Origin: Absidia repens
Taxonomy: Eukaryota; Mucoromycota; Mucoromycetes; Mucorales; Cunninghamellaceae
Length of the DNA: 64,000 nt
Direction of reading: 5' to 3'
Assembly: GCA_002105175.1 (NCBI GenBank)
Contig: MCGE01000015.1
Span: 930,001-994,000, forward strand
Both the position numbers and the translations under genes were made by a program. Under the pieces are notes generated by a model, which ran no database searches, had not been told where the DNA came from, and was given only the letters and a program-made list of their open reading frames with translations. Positions 21,062-30,834 of this stretch are shown in pieces; position 1 is the stretch's first letter, and the number at the start of each line of letters is the position of its first letter.

Positions 21062-22384
21062 ATGGAAGTACAATTAATAGATAAGATAAAGGAATACATT
21101 ACGACGGCGAAAATGCCATTGAACACAACCAAGAAAGAAAAGAATTTTCTACTTCGCAATACAAATAAGTACATCATACAAGAAGGCAAATTATATTTCT
21201 ACAACATACAACAACAAACAATACGTCAGGTACTGAATAAAAGCCAAGCAGAAGAAGCATTGTACATGTACCACCAGCATCCACTTGGAGGACATATGGG
21301 CTATCAAAACACCCTTTTCAAAATAACAAACAAATATTATTGGCCTAGTATGGCAAAGGAAGTACAAGCATACGTCAAAAAATGTCAAAGATGCCAAACA
21401 ACTGGACCTAAGGTACTCAACGAATTACTAAACCCAATACCTGTCAAATCAAAGCCATTCCATCAATGGGCAATTGACGTGAAACATGTACCAACATCAA
21501 AAAATGGATACAGGTATATTATCGCAGCTATAGACTACCTCACAAAATGGGTTGAGGCCAAAGCCTTAAAATATCAATCATCAGCAGAAGTCGCTTTATT
21601 CATTTACGATATAATATCTCGATTTGGCACAATGCATATTCTGATCACGGATAATGGAAAACCTATGGTGAGTAAATTAATCCATTCAGTTTGTTTTCAA
21701 TATAATATACATCATAAAACGATCACCGTTGGAAATTCTCAAGCAAATGGCTTAATCGAACGACTAAATTCAACCTTGGGATCGATCATTAAAAAAATAA
21801 ATAAAACGGAAAAGCTTGTTTGGGACGAATATTTGCCTTCAGCTTTGTTTGCGTACAGAACCATAAAACAAGAATCAACCGGCTATTCTCCATTTTTCTT
21901 AACATATGGGTTTGAAGCCAGAACGCCTTATGATAACATGATGGAAAAACCGCAAAACATAAATACAAGAGCTTTCCAAAGAGAATGGGTCAAACGTTCC
22001 ACCATAGAGATACAAATATTAGAAAGGATCCGAGAAGACGCCGCGGATATGATAAAGAAATCACAAGCAAGTCAAAAGAAAGCAGTAGACAAGAAAGTGA
22101 TGAATATTAAACGACAATGGAAGCCACCCTTTAAGATGGGCGATCTAGTAATGTTATATACAGGTATCAAGCCAAACTCATGGGCAGGAAAAATATCTGA
22201 CAACTGGGAAGGACTATATATTATACATCAAATACATAAAAAAGGGACGTACACTATAAAGGAATATAACACAGATAATCCAAAAACAAAAATCATGCAT
22301 GGAAATAGGCTAAAATTGTATCACGTACCCGATGTATTCTACAATGATCAAATGATGAAAGCCTGGGCATCTCATTTGTACTAG
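21062..22384 (+). CDS. Retrotransposon integrase on its own ORF
   Basis: 440 residues with its own ATG in an AACATGG context. The N-terminal zinc-binding H2C2 domain has His 73, His 78, Cys 108 and Cys 111. The catalytic triad is Asp 139 (WAIDVKH), Asp 197 (LITDNGK) and Glu 233 (NGLIERLNST), with exactly 35 residues between the last two, so the D,D35E signature is intact. The C-terminal part (MGDLVMLYTG, WEGLYIIHQIHKKGTYTIKE) resembles the GPY/F module. No chromodomain is seen. In most Ty3-type elements integrase is part of the Pol polyprotein. Here it is in another frame, 203 nt downstream of the pol stop. Confidence 0.92.
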   Translation: MEVQLIDKIKEYITTAKMPLNTTKKEKNFLLRNTNKYIIQEGKLYFYNIQQQTIRQVLNKSQAEEALYMYHQHPLGGHMGYQNTLFKITNKYYWPSMAKEVQAYVKKCQRCQTTGPKVLNELLNPIPVKSKPFHQWAIDVKHVPTSKNGYRYIIAAIDYLTKWVEAKALKYQSSAEVALFIYDIISRFGTMHILITDNGKPMVSKLIHSVCFQYNIHHKTITVGNSQANGLIERLNSTLGSIIKKINKTEKLVWDEYLPSALFAYRTIKQESTGYSPFFLTYGFEARTPYDNMMEKPQNINTRAFQREWVKRSTIEIQILERIREDAADMIKKSQASQKKAVDKKVMNIKRQWKPPFKMGDLVMLYTGIKPNSWAGKISDNWEGLYIIHQIHKKGTYTIKEYNTDNPKTKIMHGNRLKLYHVPDVFYNDQMMKAWASHLY

Positions 22385-22385
22385 T

Positions 22386-22386
<1 letters not shown>

Positions 22387-22431
<45 letters not shown>

Positions 22432-22503
22432 TATATATATCAAGGCCAAGGAAAAAGCGAAACTTTCCGTATACTTTTTTTCAATCAATACATCACTATA
22501 AAC
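22387..22503 (+). other. Integrase-ORF3 spacer with A40 tract
   Basis: A 40-nt poly-A run (22387-22426) starts two bases after the integrase stop. AT-rich DNA follows, and the ORF3 ATG is at 22504. Confidence 0.7.
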
Positions 22504-22938
22504 ATGAACTCCACCTGGACCCTCTCTGAACAAGAACAGCTCACATATCTCGAAGCCATGGCGGTGCAACATTTTGCCTGCTATGAAAGCCACGCATATT
22601 CGGAACGCCAGCATCACTGGGCCAGAGCCGCCACATTGAAAAATAACTTGGTGCCAATTCTTTTGGAGTATATACACCTCAAGTTGGACCGACCTACTAA
22701 TACCTTGGGGCTCATCGCATACCGCCAACAAAAGCAACGTCTGGTGACTGAAACTTTACATGAACCAACAACAAGCCGCCGACACATCAACACGGTGCTG
22801 AAAAAATTGGCAAGCTCTGACGAATGGGAGCAAATCGCCGGTGCCGCTCTTATAGGGGAGGGGCATGTCAACGACGAGCTGGATTTAGCTAACCTTTTTG
22901 GTCTCCGAGAACTGATGAACTGGGCCACTGGTGAATGA
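22504..22938 (+). CDS. Third retrotransposon ORF (ORF3), function unknown, ends inside the 3' LTR
   Basis: 144 residues, not recognised. The N-terminus is MNSTWTLSEQEQLTYLEAMA. The body looks helical, with Trp, His and Leu scattered (AYSERQHHWARAATLKNN, LEYIHLKLDR). No transmembrane segment, signal peptide, zinc motif or coiled-coil heptad is obvious. It reads through the polypurine tract (encoding IGEGH) and then 73 nt into the LTR, ending VNDELDLANLFGLRELMNWA plus TGE. The same C-terminus, with several synonymous changes and the same stop position, occurs in the diverged LTR at 14386-14456, which suggests protein-level selection. Codon use is less A-rich than gag or pol, so it might be a captured gene. 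An accessory role (regulation, targeting, assembly) is a guess. Confidence 0.7.
   Translation: MNSTWTLSEQEQLTYLEAMAVQHFACYESHAYSERQHHWARAATLKNNLVPILLEYIHLKLDRPTNTLGLIAYRQQKQRLVTETLHEPTTSRRHINTVLKKLASSDEWEQIAGAALIGEGHVNDELDLANLFGLRELMNWATGE
22853..22865 (+). other. Polypurine tract
   Basis: AGGGGAGGGG followed by CA lies directly before the TG that opens the 3' LTR. This is the expected primer site for plus-strand DNA synthesis. It is also coding sequence of ORF3. Confidence 0.85.
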
Positions 22939-23649
22939 ATACGCCACAGCTTGTCATCTTCGTCAACTTCATATACTCCGCTTTCATCAACTATCATCAT
23001 ACTCCGCTTTTCAAATTAGTATAAAAGGGCGAACTTTTTGTTATAAATTATTTTTTCCTTAGTTTTCTCTTACTTTACTCAGTTATCAATAAAAAGTTTA
23101 GTCTAAAGTTTTTTTATAAAAACATCAAGTTATCAAGTCATTTCTATTTTGCTATAGAAATCTTTATTTATTTTATTTTCAGAGTCAGCTATACTCTTTT
23201 TTATTTTTATTGAACCAGCTAAGGTCAATACTTCTACTTTATTTTATTTTATCAAGTTTTCTTCTTAAAACTTCTTTTATTTCAAGTTGGACTTTATCTA
23301 CAAAGGTTCTGGTGCTCACTACTTATTACCAATAACATATCTGGTACTTTCTACTTATATCAAATAATTTATTTGGGTATTTGGTACTCTCTATTTTTCA
23401 AGACTACAAGTCAAGTAAACAAAAAAGGACATTTCAAATTCCGATTCAGGGGAAAAATAAATTTTGGTCCTCGCTGCAAATCCGTTCAAGCAAGAACAAG
23501 AAAATACTTATACACTATCTATTTGGTGTAAAATACAATTTGAACTTAACTAAAAGGTTATTTTCATACCGTTACGGCTCTTATTACTCTAACAAACCAT
23601 ACATATTTGGTACATCACTTTATTTATTAACTCAAAAATACCCGTAACA
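22866..23649 (+). repeat. 3' LTR (784 bp)
   Basis: Matches the 5' LTR base for base by eye, including an identical 88-codon frame in its second half (23381-23647 versus 16431-16697). Identical LTRs imply a very recent insertion or gene conversion. Confidence 0.93.
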
Positions 23650-23694
23650 CAACACAGTTACAAGATAATAACCAAAAAATAGTTGTAACAACGT
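23650..23694 (+). mobile_element. Older LTR, right part
   Basis: Starts with the CAAC duplicated at 15912-15915 and ends GTTGTAACA, like an LTR terminus. This is read as the remainder of the LTR at 15526-15915, split by the intact element. It ends about 72 bp from the tRNA-Ser 3' end. Confidence 0.45.
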
Positions 23695-23765
23695 CAACCT
23701 TTTCAACTTCTGCACCCCCATCAACGTTTTAATGCCCGATAAACCGGAAAGAAGTGCAAAAAGAT

Positions 23766-23847
23766 CGTCAGCTGCAGGGTTTGAACCTACGCGGGCAGAG
23801 CCCATGAGATTTCAAGTCTCACTCCTTAACCACTCGGACAAACTGAC
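23766..23847 (-). tRNA. tRNA-Ser (anticodon UGA)
   Basis: 82 nt on the minus strand. The acceptor stem GTCAGTT pairs with AGCTGAC (one G-U pair) and the discriminator is G. The anticodon loop CTTGAAA gives TGA. A long variable arm (GGGCTCTGCCC) fits a class II tRNA, and the T arm is TGCAGGGTTTGAACC on the + strand. There is no intron. The retrotransposon ends 116 bp downstream of it. Confidence 0.94.
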
Positions 23848-24584
23848 TCGCTATGTTTCGCTTTTTGCAATATACTATATAAAGCAAAGCACTAAGAGTC
23901 ACGTGTAGACAATATGATTGGTTAGAAAGCGTCGAACGTCAATAAATTGCCCGAAGATGATGATGTTGTCGGTTCAGAAGTAGATGTTAGTGACATTACC
24001 ACCGCAGAAAATATGTTATTTTAGTTAAACCATGTTTTGTACCACTTTATTGCAATATTCTTTTATGTAGTATTCAGTTTTGGTCCATGAGCAAGAATAT
24101 AAAATAAAAATATGGAATGAAGCAAGCTAGTTCTTCCATAATATAGTGCGCATTTCTATTCCGATTTAGTTTTTAAAATTGCATTGCTTTAAGCATTTCT
24201 AACATAAAATCATTTGGCTGGTTTAGGTTTCAGCACGACATGTACAGTTACTTGCGTTTCTCCTTTGCATGTTGATCAAACTAATATCGTGGCCTGCTGT
24301 TTTTTTTTTTTTTTTTTTTACTACGTCCGGCATGCCACATTTTTTCATTTGAATTGATTGGAGACGGATAACAGTTTTCTTCTGAACTAAATGTATGATA
24401 TAAAAAAAAAAGGAAATAGGTACTGATATATTTTCTATAGTACGTGAGAATAAAATAAAGAGTGACTCGTTCATGGATTTGATAATAACAACTATGTTAA
24501 GATGGAGAAGGATGTGACAATAGATAGAGTTGCAGTCAAAAGGGCAAGATTCGCGGACACTCCCTACTAGCCACCACAGAAATT
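23848..24584. other. Intergenic DNA
   Basis: AT-rich with a poly-T run near 24300-24319. No gene recognised. Confidence 0.5.
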
Positions 24585-25262
24585 ATTTAAATGCCGCCCA
24601 CGTGAAGATTTTTTTTTTCTCACTTTCTCTTTGTTTCCATTCTTTTTTTTTTTTTTTTTTTTTCTCTTTTTCTCTTTTTCTCTTTCTTTCCATTCTTTTT
24701 TTTTTTTTTTATCATTCAATTTCTTTGAGGCTATAGTAATCTTAGATTAGTGTCAGGACTAGTTTAGAAGGGGAGGGGTTAGGATTACAAGATGCATGGG
24801 GAAACCCTTTCATTTTGGATCTAGGATCTGGGACTCCATTTAGCTGTCTTTTGGAGTCTCTATTAGCTTAGTTTAGTACTAGTTTGTCCATAGGTTGTAT
24901 CTATATCTGAATAAAATATATATTCTTTTACTTACTTTAATGAAATATGTACCATTGCCTTCTCTCATGTTTTTTACAATAGATTTCATTGTTATTTCCA
25001 TCTCCTCATTGTGCTTCAATAGCAGAATAGCAGATGTCCCTCTAATCTTTATTACGACTTGTGCAGTATATTAAATACCATTTTGCATTCACGTCTTTAG
25101 ATTAGCACTGACTATTCTTCTGAACTCTCATTAGTCTCCCTATTAGTTTCCTTCATACTACCTTCATTAGATCCTTCCCTTAGATCTCTCGTTACAATGA
25201 AGTTCTCGTCTTTAGCTTTAATACTTGCCAATACGCTTAAATAAAATATGTCTTTTTGTTAG
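24585..25262 (+). repeat. Dispersed non-coding repeat, copy D
   Basis: GCCGCCCACGTGAAGA with the E-box at 24599-24604, a long pyrimidine tract with two poly-T blocks, CATTCAATTTCTTTGAGG, and the core GGACTAGTTTAGAAGGGG from 24756. Then TTACAAGATGCATGGGGAAACCC, GAATAAAATATATA (about 24908), and the downstream units GCTTCAATAGCAGAATAGC (about 25013) and GCTTAAATAAAATATG (about 25235). A few bases between GAAGGGG and AGGATT are missing relative to copies C and E. Confidence 0.72.
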
Positions 25263-26288
25263 TTAACCATATGCCAGTGGGAAATGTCTTTACTATTAAC
25301 CTTTTGTGAGTGACTTATCGAACACCTGCTTTCTATTTTACCCACCTTGTCCACTTTTTACTCATCACTCCCCTCAGAACCCAATTGACCGTCCTGGGCC
25401 ATTTACTATGAAATGTATGCATACTCTTGCTCTACCAATCTATACTCATGAACCTAGCTCATACCATCAATATCAATTTCCCTATAAAACATTATAGTCG
25501 CCGCTTGTTTAGACATACTGTATATACTAGGGTTTTTATTTTTATTTTTATTTTTATTTTTATTTTTATTACGTATGACATAATAATGATAAATAAAAGA
25601 AACACTGCTTCCCATAAAACCCAAACAAAAGTCAGTAGAGCTCTGAGGGGATGTCCACCAAAGTGCGAAATGGCGTAAATATCAATATCTACACTGAATT
25701 TTTCGCCAACCCTCACATATAAAAAACCTCCAATCGATATGTCCCCCACTAAAGTGTAAAATGTGGTGAATGTCTAATCCCATCAAAAATCCACATTTAA
25801 CAACGACCACAACCACCACAACAACAGCCTCTCCGACACCCATTACTTATACATATATTGTTCTCTGCAAGTGCTGGAATGTTTAAATATATATCTGGCA
25901 TAACCCTTTAAATATCGTATAACCTTTTTTTTTTTTTTTTTTTTTTTTTGAATTTGGGAGTGTAAAATGAGGTCTCCCGATCCTTGTGTCGTAGAAAAAT
26001 CAGGGGTAAATAAAAATAAATAATAGGATGGATGTACTATTGACATTTTCATATATATATATATATTGAGCTTATCAGAAATCAGGTATATGATACATTC
26101 ATCCAAACTTGCGATCGATATCTTTCACTACATTACAACACATCTCATATTAGGGACAGTAAAAAATTCACAGAGAATAAATAGGGTGGATAACAAATAT
26201 ATTTCATTATATGTTTAAAACAAATAAATACAAAGAAAACAAAACATACAAAACTAAAATCTACAAGCTAATCGATAAATAAGTATAA
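25263..26288. other. Intergenic DNA with a microsatellite and short repeat units
   Basis: Contains a (TTTTTA)n-type microsatellite at about 25534-25569 and two units of the CCACCAAAGTGCGAAATGG family (25655-25800). A poly-T run lies near 25925-25949 and a TA run near 26051-26066. The right end is probably the FIG4 3' UTR. No gene recognised. Confidence 0.5.
25655..25800 (+). repeat. Two units of the short CCACCAAAGTGCG family
   Basis: Unit 1 starts CCACCAAAGTGCGAAATGG at 25655. Unit 2, about 92 bp later (CCCACTAAAGTGTAAAATGTGG), is diverged and continues into a CTAATCCCATC...CCACATTTAA stretch shared with 15430-15470. Confidence 0.5.
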
Positions 26289-29200
26289 CTAGGTCAAATC
26301 AGCAGTGCTACTCACTGTACTAACAAAAGAATCCGTTTTCAAAAGTAATCGAGGATGATCTTGACTTTGCGGGAAGCGTCCAGTCTTGAGATAAATACCA
26401 TAGCCATCGTACCGTTTCCGCAGATGATCCGTCCACCCACGATGATGATGACCTGATTCAGCAGAGGCAGCACGTTTCGGCATATTAACATACGTTTTAA
26501 ACATTTCCTCATCGATGGATTGTGTCTTGATGGCAGAGGGGTGATCGTCCAAATGGTTTCGATGAATATAGCTGAGGTATTGCTGGTATTCTGGAAAGTT
26601 GTCCACATTCGCATAATTGTCGCTATTGGTGGCCGTCAACTTTTCTACACTTCTATATTGTTGGATATACCTAAATAAAAGACAGCGCCCGCCGCACATG
26701 ATATATAAATTAAAACTTCCCAATTTTCCTTGGTTCTTCAATACTAATATAGCTTTTTACCTGCGGTATTCTTTTTTCTCTGTGGGATTGACATCTGGCT
26801 TCAAACTGGCGTTCACAATGTTTTCCAAAGTTCGTACATTCTTTTCTTTGTAGAGTCTTTCGTCTTCTTCCACATTTTCAATATTCGGCTTGACTTGAGG
26901 ATTGGTAGTTGATGATCGTCGCCCATTGGATGAGGTCGCCCTGACTGTAAAAGGACTGAGTTCTTTTGCTTCTGCCCGAGTTAATCTATGTGTGTAGTTA
27001 GTTTCTATCTAATAGCGTTTTACCCTCTATTTTTTTTTTTTTTTTTTTTTTTGACTTACTCCTTTTTTCCATCCCTTGGGTACATTGATATCTTTGGAGG
27101 GCGATATTTCAAAGTTCCATTCATATTGTAGACAAAGAGTTGATCTAGGGTAGTATACTGACGGTGATTGTAATATTCCGCCCAATGCCCTTGATATGTA
27201 TCGCCTTCCTCAGGGTGATCAGCAGGTACGCGAGATTCAGGTGGTATATAAAAGACATCAGATGCGTTCCGATCAATCGTTTTGGATTCCAAAGCAGAGG
27301 GTGAGAACCACTTTCGATAACTAAAAACAGCAATACAAATGGATTCATAAATAATCATAGCCTCACTTTTTAATATTGTTTTTTTATTCACTTACTCTCG
27401 TCGGATAGATTTAATTCGAGGATCTTGATTGTGTAAATGATAATCCGAATTCAATTCCCATAACATCGGTTGACCATCCTTCGTAACAAAATTTCCCAAA
27501 AACAAATTGATTGCATCCTGTTTGTCAGCATCTAGTCATTCAAGTTCCCCGACCCGAAATGATAATAATACATGAGTTTGTTTGAACTTTTTAGCATATC
27601 ACTAATCCTTCATGTCTTACCTGAAAATGCGTTTGCATAGAACCGACGAATAGATTCAATCATATCCCGGGGATGACTTGTCCATTGGTTGATTTTCCGG
27701 TAAGTTTCCATGGTATTCACAAGATGAGATCCACCGTATTGTAATGCAATAGTGTCGCCATGATCATGATACATCTCCGTAAATATATTAATAACATCCG
27801 AGTCGAATTCGATATAAGGTGACGCCACAATCCCAAGCGCATAGAGTTGATGTCCCAATGCACATTTACCCATCAGAAACTGAGCTGCATTTGTCCGATC
27901 TAAGCAATCAATACAATTTGTCCTTAACACGCCGTGTTGTATGGATGCTGGAGAACACGTCTCATCGCCAGTGACCTTTTGAGCAGATGATGAGGCCATA
28001 GACCCACTTTGGAAAAAACCCGTCGAGTCCATCGTTTCTTGTGCTATTTTTTCCAAAAATCGAATGACGTCTTGATCGTGACTTTGGTACAAAAAAAAAA
28101 AAAAAAAAAAAAAAAAGAAAGCCAAATAAGTAAAAGAGCACATATCATATATATCAGCCTTATGTATATATACCTTTTTGATGCTCTTGACATATCCCAT
28201 GCAATATACTTGATTTTCTTGTCGTCAGGTAAAAATTGGTTCAAATACTTGATGGCTTCTGCAAATTCTTCGCCAAGAATGGATTCCCTTTTTGTTTTTT
28301 CTTTTTGCTAAAATGGAATATCAGTTATTCTTTGACAGCCATTATCTATCTTTCCCCCCCTTTTTTTTTTGTTACCTTGATGAGGTTCAGGACGATACAT
28401 GGGGCACCATAACGTTCGAATACATTTTCAAAATGAAGACCAGCCGCAGAAAAAAAAGGATCAACAACATTGACTAACATAAATGAAGAAGAGTGAGTAT
28501 ATATAAAGGACATATTTCTAATCCAATCGTACTTACGTTCAATGGGCGGTTTTGGAGACATATTTGTGGTATCTTGAGACCAAATCAAAGGAATCGATCC
28601 ACGGTGTTGAACATATGAGGTGTAATGAGAATTGCCGTATAAGCGATCATACGAATGAAATGAAGTGGTGGATAATTCAGCAACAATCTGCTCGGTTTCA
28701 ACATCATTGGCAACAAATCCCTGATCAATTCAAATGAAAATTAATTAGTCCTGAAATCATATGATTGTTGTCCGTACCTTATCATTCACGCCACGTTTCA
28801 AAAAGCGAGCACCGGCAAAATGTCGAGATCGCCTTGCTATCAAAGTCACCAAAACATTTCGTCCAAATACTGAGATTTCTACAAAAAATGAAGAAAAAAC
28901 AACAACAATAACAAAAAAAAAAAAAAAACCAAAGTAACAGTTTAGTTTCTATAACATCATACACGCCTCCCCCCACCTCGCTTCCAAAAAAGGTACATGA
29001 CTTACTTGCTTGATCAACAAACCCATAAATGAGCCGTAAAATCCATCCAGAGCGTGTATTGATGTTTTTGAATCCAGTTTTCAGCAAGTAGTCGTTCCAC
29101 ACAAACATATTGTTAGATTCATGCATTTCGGTCTTTGGTGTTGAGTCTTGAAATTCAGGTGTTCGAGTCATATTTTTTTGTAACGTATTGGTGATGTCGT

Positions 29201-30017
29201 ATGTGTAAGAGAAGTAAAAATTCTTGGTCAAATCGATATTCTGAAAAGTGGCGATATATCTACACCCAGAAATGAATGAGTAAATTTATGTGTGCGTGCA
29301 TATGTGTGTATGTGTGTGTAATGCCTGCAAACATTTACCTTCCTTCATCCGAGTTCTTGTCTATTTTGACTTGCAGACCAATAGGCACCAGTTGGGTTTC
29401 ATCAATGTGATAGACATAATGACCACCGAGTAAAGCTACCTGCTTCCTTTTCGTGATAAAAATCATATACCATCCTTGAGTAAATCGAATAAAGCCAATC
29501 ATACCATAGATCTTCATAGGCACCAAATGGAGTCCGCCTACCAATAAGTTGCCATCTTCAATCATATTCAACAGTTTGGTCTTTTCTTGTTCTGTGTATA
29601 CAACATCGTCTTCTATCACAACGAGATCTTTGGGATTGGTCCTGTGCACTTGAAGAACACGATAGCGCTGTTTCGAATGGTCAGTGCCTACAATATAATA
29701 TCGCTTTCACAATAAATTTGACTTGATAAGCTTTATGCAAATAAAAAGGTTGTGTGTTTCTTCTTCTTTACCGTTTTTGTTTCATAAAGTTCATAACTAC
29801 TCATAACAGAGTGATTGTATGAGAGAGGTATTGGTTGTTCCTTGGGTATATCGCTTTTGATAGAAGGTTGAGGTGTGGGTGATGGCATCCTTGTTTGAGA
29901 AGCGGTGCTTTTGTTGTCCAGAAGATCGATTTCAGAAGCTGCTGCCGCCACTTCATTCAAGTATTGTTCAGAGAGTTCTTGTCGTTCGTGGAATATATGG
30001 GCGTCGTTGTTGTTCAT
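26289..30017 (-). CDS. FIG4: SAC-domain polyphosphoinositide phosphatase Fig4
   Basis: Twelve exons (30017-29772, 29703-29339, 29259-29006, 28878-28778, 28720-28537, 28473-28376, 28307-28174, 28081-27621, 27531-27396, 27320-27060, 26985-26761, 26670-26289) give 948 residues in phase. The N-terminal 80 residues are disordered. [20 protein letters not shown] opens the SAC N-lobe. Later come [18 protein letters not shown] and the catalytic CX5R motif in [28 protein letters not shown] and the length match Fig4 rather than Sac1 or synaptojanin. Fig4 acts with Vac14 and the Fab1/PIKfyve kinase on vacuolar or endosomal membranes, dephosphorylating PI(3,5)P2 and supporting its synthesis. Several introns carry long poly-T/A runs (for example 28091-28116). 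Confidence 0.94.
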
Positions 30018-30255
30018 TGGTATCAGTGAGTAAAAAGTAAAAAAAAAAAAAAAAAAAACGAAAAAAAAAAACGAAAAAAAAATCCCGCTCCAACAATCCT
30101 AAACTCACACCGACACATACCCACAAATCAAACAAGGGGAAAATATATGATCATAGAGTTTCAAAGAGTATATTTTTTATTGTAAGGAAGAATGGAGTAC
30201 ACATACATATGATAATAAAAACAAGTATCCAAACCAAAAAATATACATAAGGTAC

Positions 30256-30834
30256 TTAACGGTAAGACTTTTGGAAGCGAGCACGGGCACCGGGACCACC
30301 GAACTTCTTGGGTTCACAGCGACGAGGATCGGCAACAAGGAGAGTACGGTCGTATTGAACGAGGATTTCCTTGATTTCCTTCTTGGCAGCTTCGTCAACA
30401 TACTTTTGGTAGAAAGCAACAATAGCCTTGGCAAGAGCTTGACGGATAGCGTAGATTTGAGAAGTGTGACCTATATTAACAAATTGTGTGAGTTTCACAG
30501 CCTATCCGTCACGCTCGACCCAAATAAAGAAAAAAACAAGACTGAGCCAACTTACCACCACCTTGGACACTGAGACGGATATCAACGTTGGAGAAACGTT
30601 CTTCACCGAGGAGGAGAACGACTTCGTAAACCTTGAACTTTAAAATTTCGGGTTCGAGGAGTTCGAGAGGAGAACCGTTGACACGGATGAGACCACGTCC
30701 ACGCTTACAGTGGGCAACAGCAGTGGCGGTTTTCTATTAAAATAAAATACATGGTGATTTAGTATTTGATCCACAGGCGCAAGAGTATGGCTGACTCGGC
30801 TTACCTTGCGACCAAAAGTTTGTACAGCTTCCAT
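30256..30834 (-). CDS. RPS16: 40S ribosomal protein S16 (uS9)
   Basis: Three exons (30834-30805, 30733-30556, 30470-30256) give 140 residues. [20 protein letters not shown] starts the protein, [20 protein letters not shown] follows, and it ends in the highly conserved [11 protein letters not shown]. The C-terminal tail of uS9 reaches the ribosomal P site. Codons are strongly biased to C-ending, as for a highly expressed gene. It is divergent from RACK1, another 40S component, 662 bp away. Confidence 0.97.

Larger units (their letters stand above)
15916..23649 (+). mobile_element. Complete Ty3/gypsy-type LTR retrotransposon (7,734 bp)
   Basis: The order is 5' LTR (15916-16699), primer-binding site, gag, a -1 frameshift site, pol (protease, reverse transcriptase, RNase H), a separate integrase ORF, a third ORF, polypurine tract, 3' LTR (22866-23649). 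The LTRs start TG and end CA and show no difference by eye. The insertion is flanked by CAAC on both sides (5 bp ACAAC if the last A is shared). Integrase after RNase H marks the Ty3/gypsy order rather than Ty1/copia. Codons are A-ending and AT-rich, unlike RPS16 or RACK1. All ORFs are open, so it may be active. It is oriented with its 3' end towards tRNA-Ser. Confidence 0.93.

Noticed and set aside
22614..23000. 128-codon minus-strand ORF over ORF3 and the 3' LTR
   Set aside because: Antisense to ORF3, with no family resemblance and no counterpart in the remnant at 14386; most likely a shadow.
25534..25569. (TTTTTA)n array considered as a CRISPR-like or regulatory repeat
   Set aside because: Simple microsatellite with no spacers. 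No CRISPR array is present or expected in fungal nuclear DNA.
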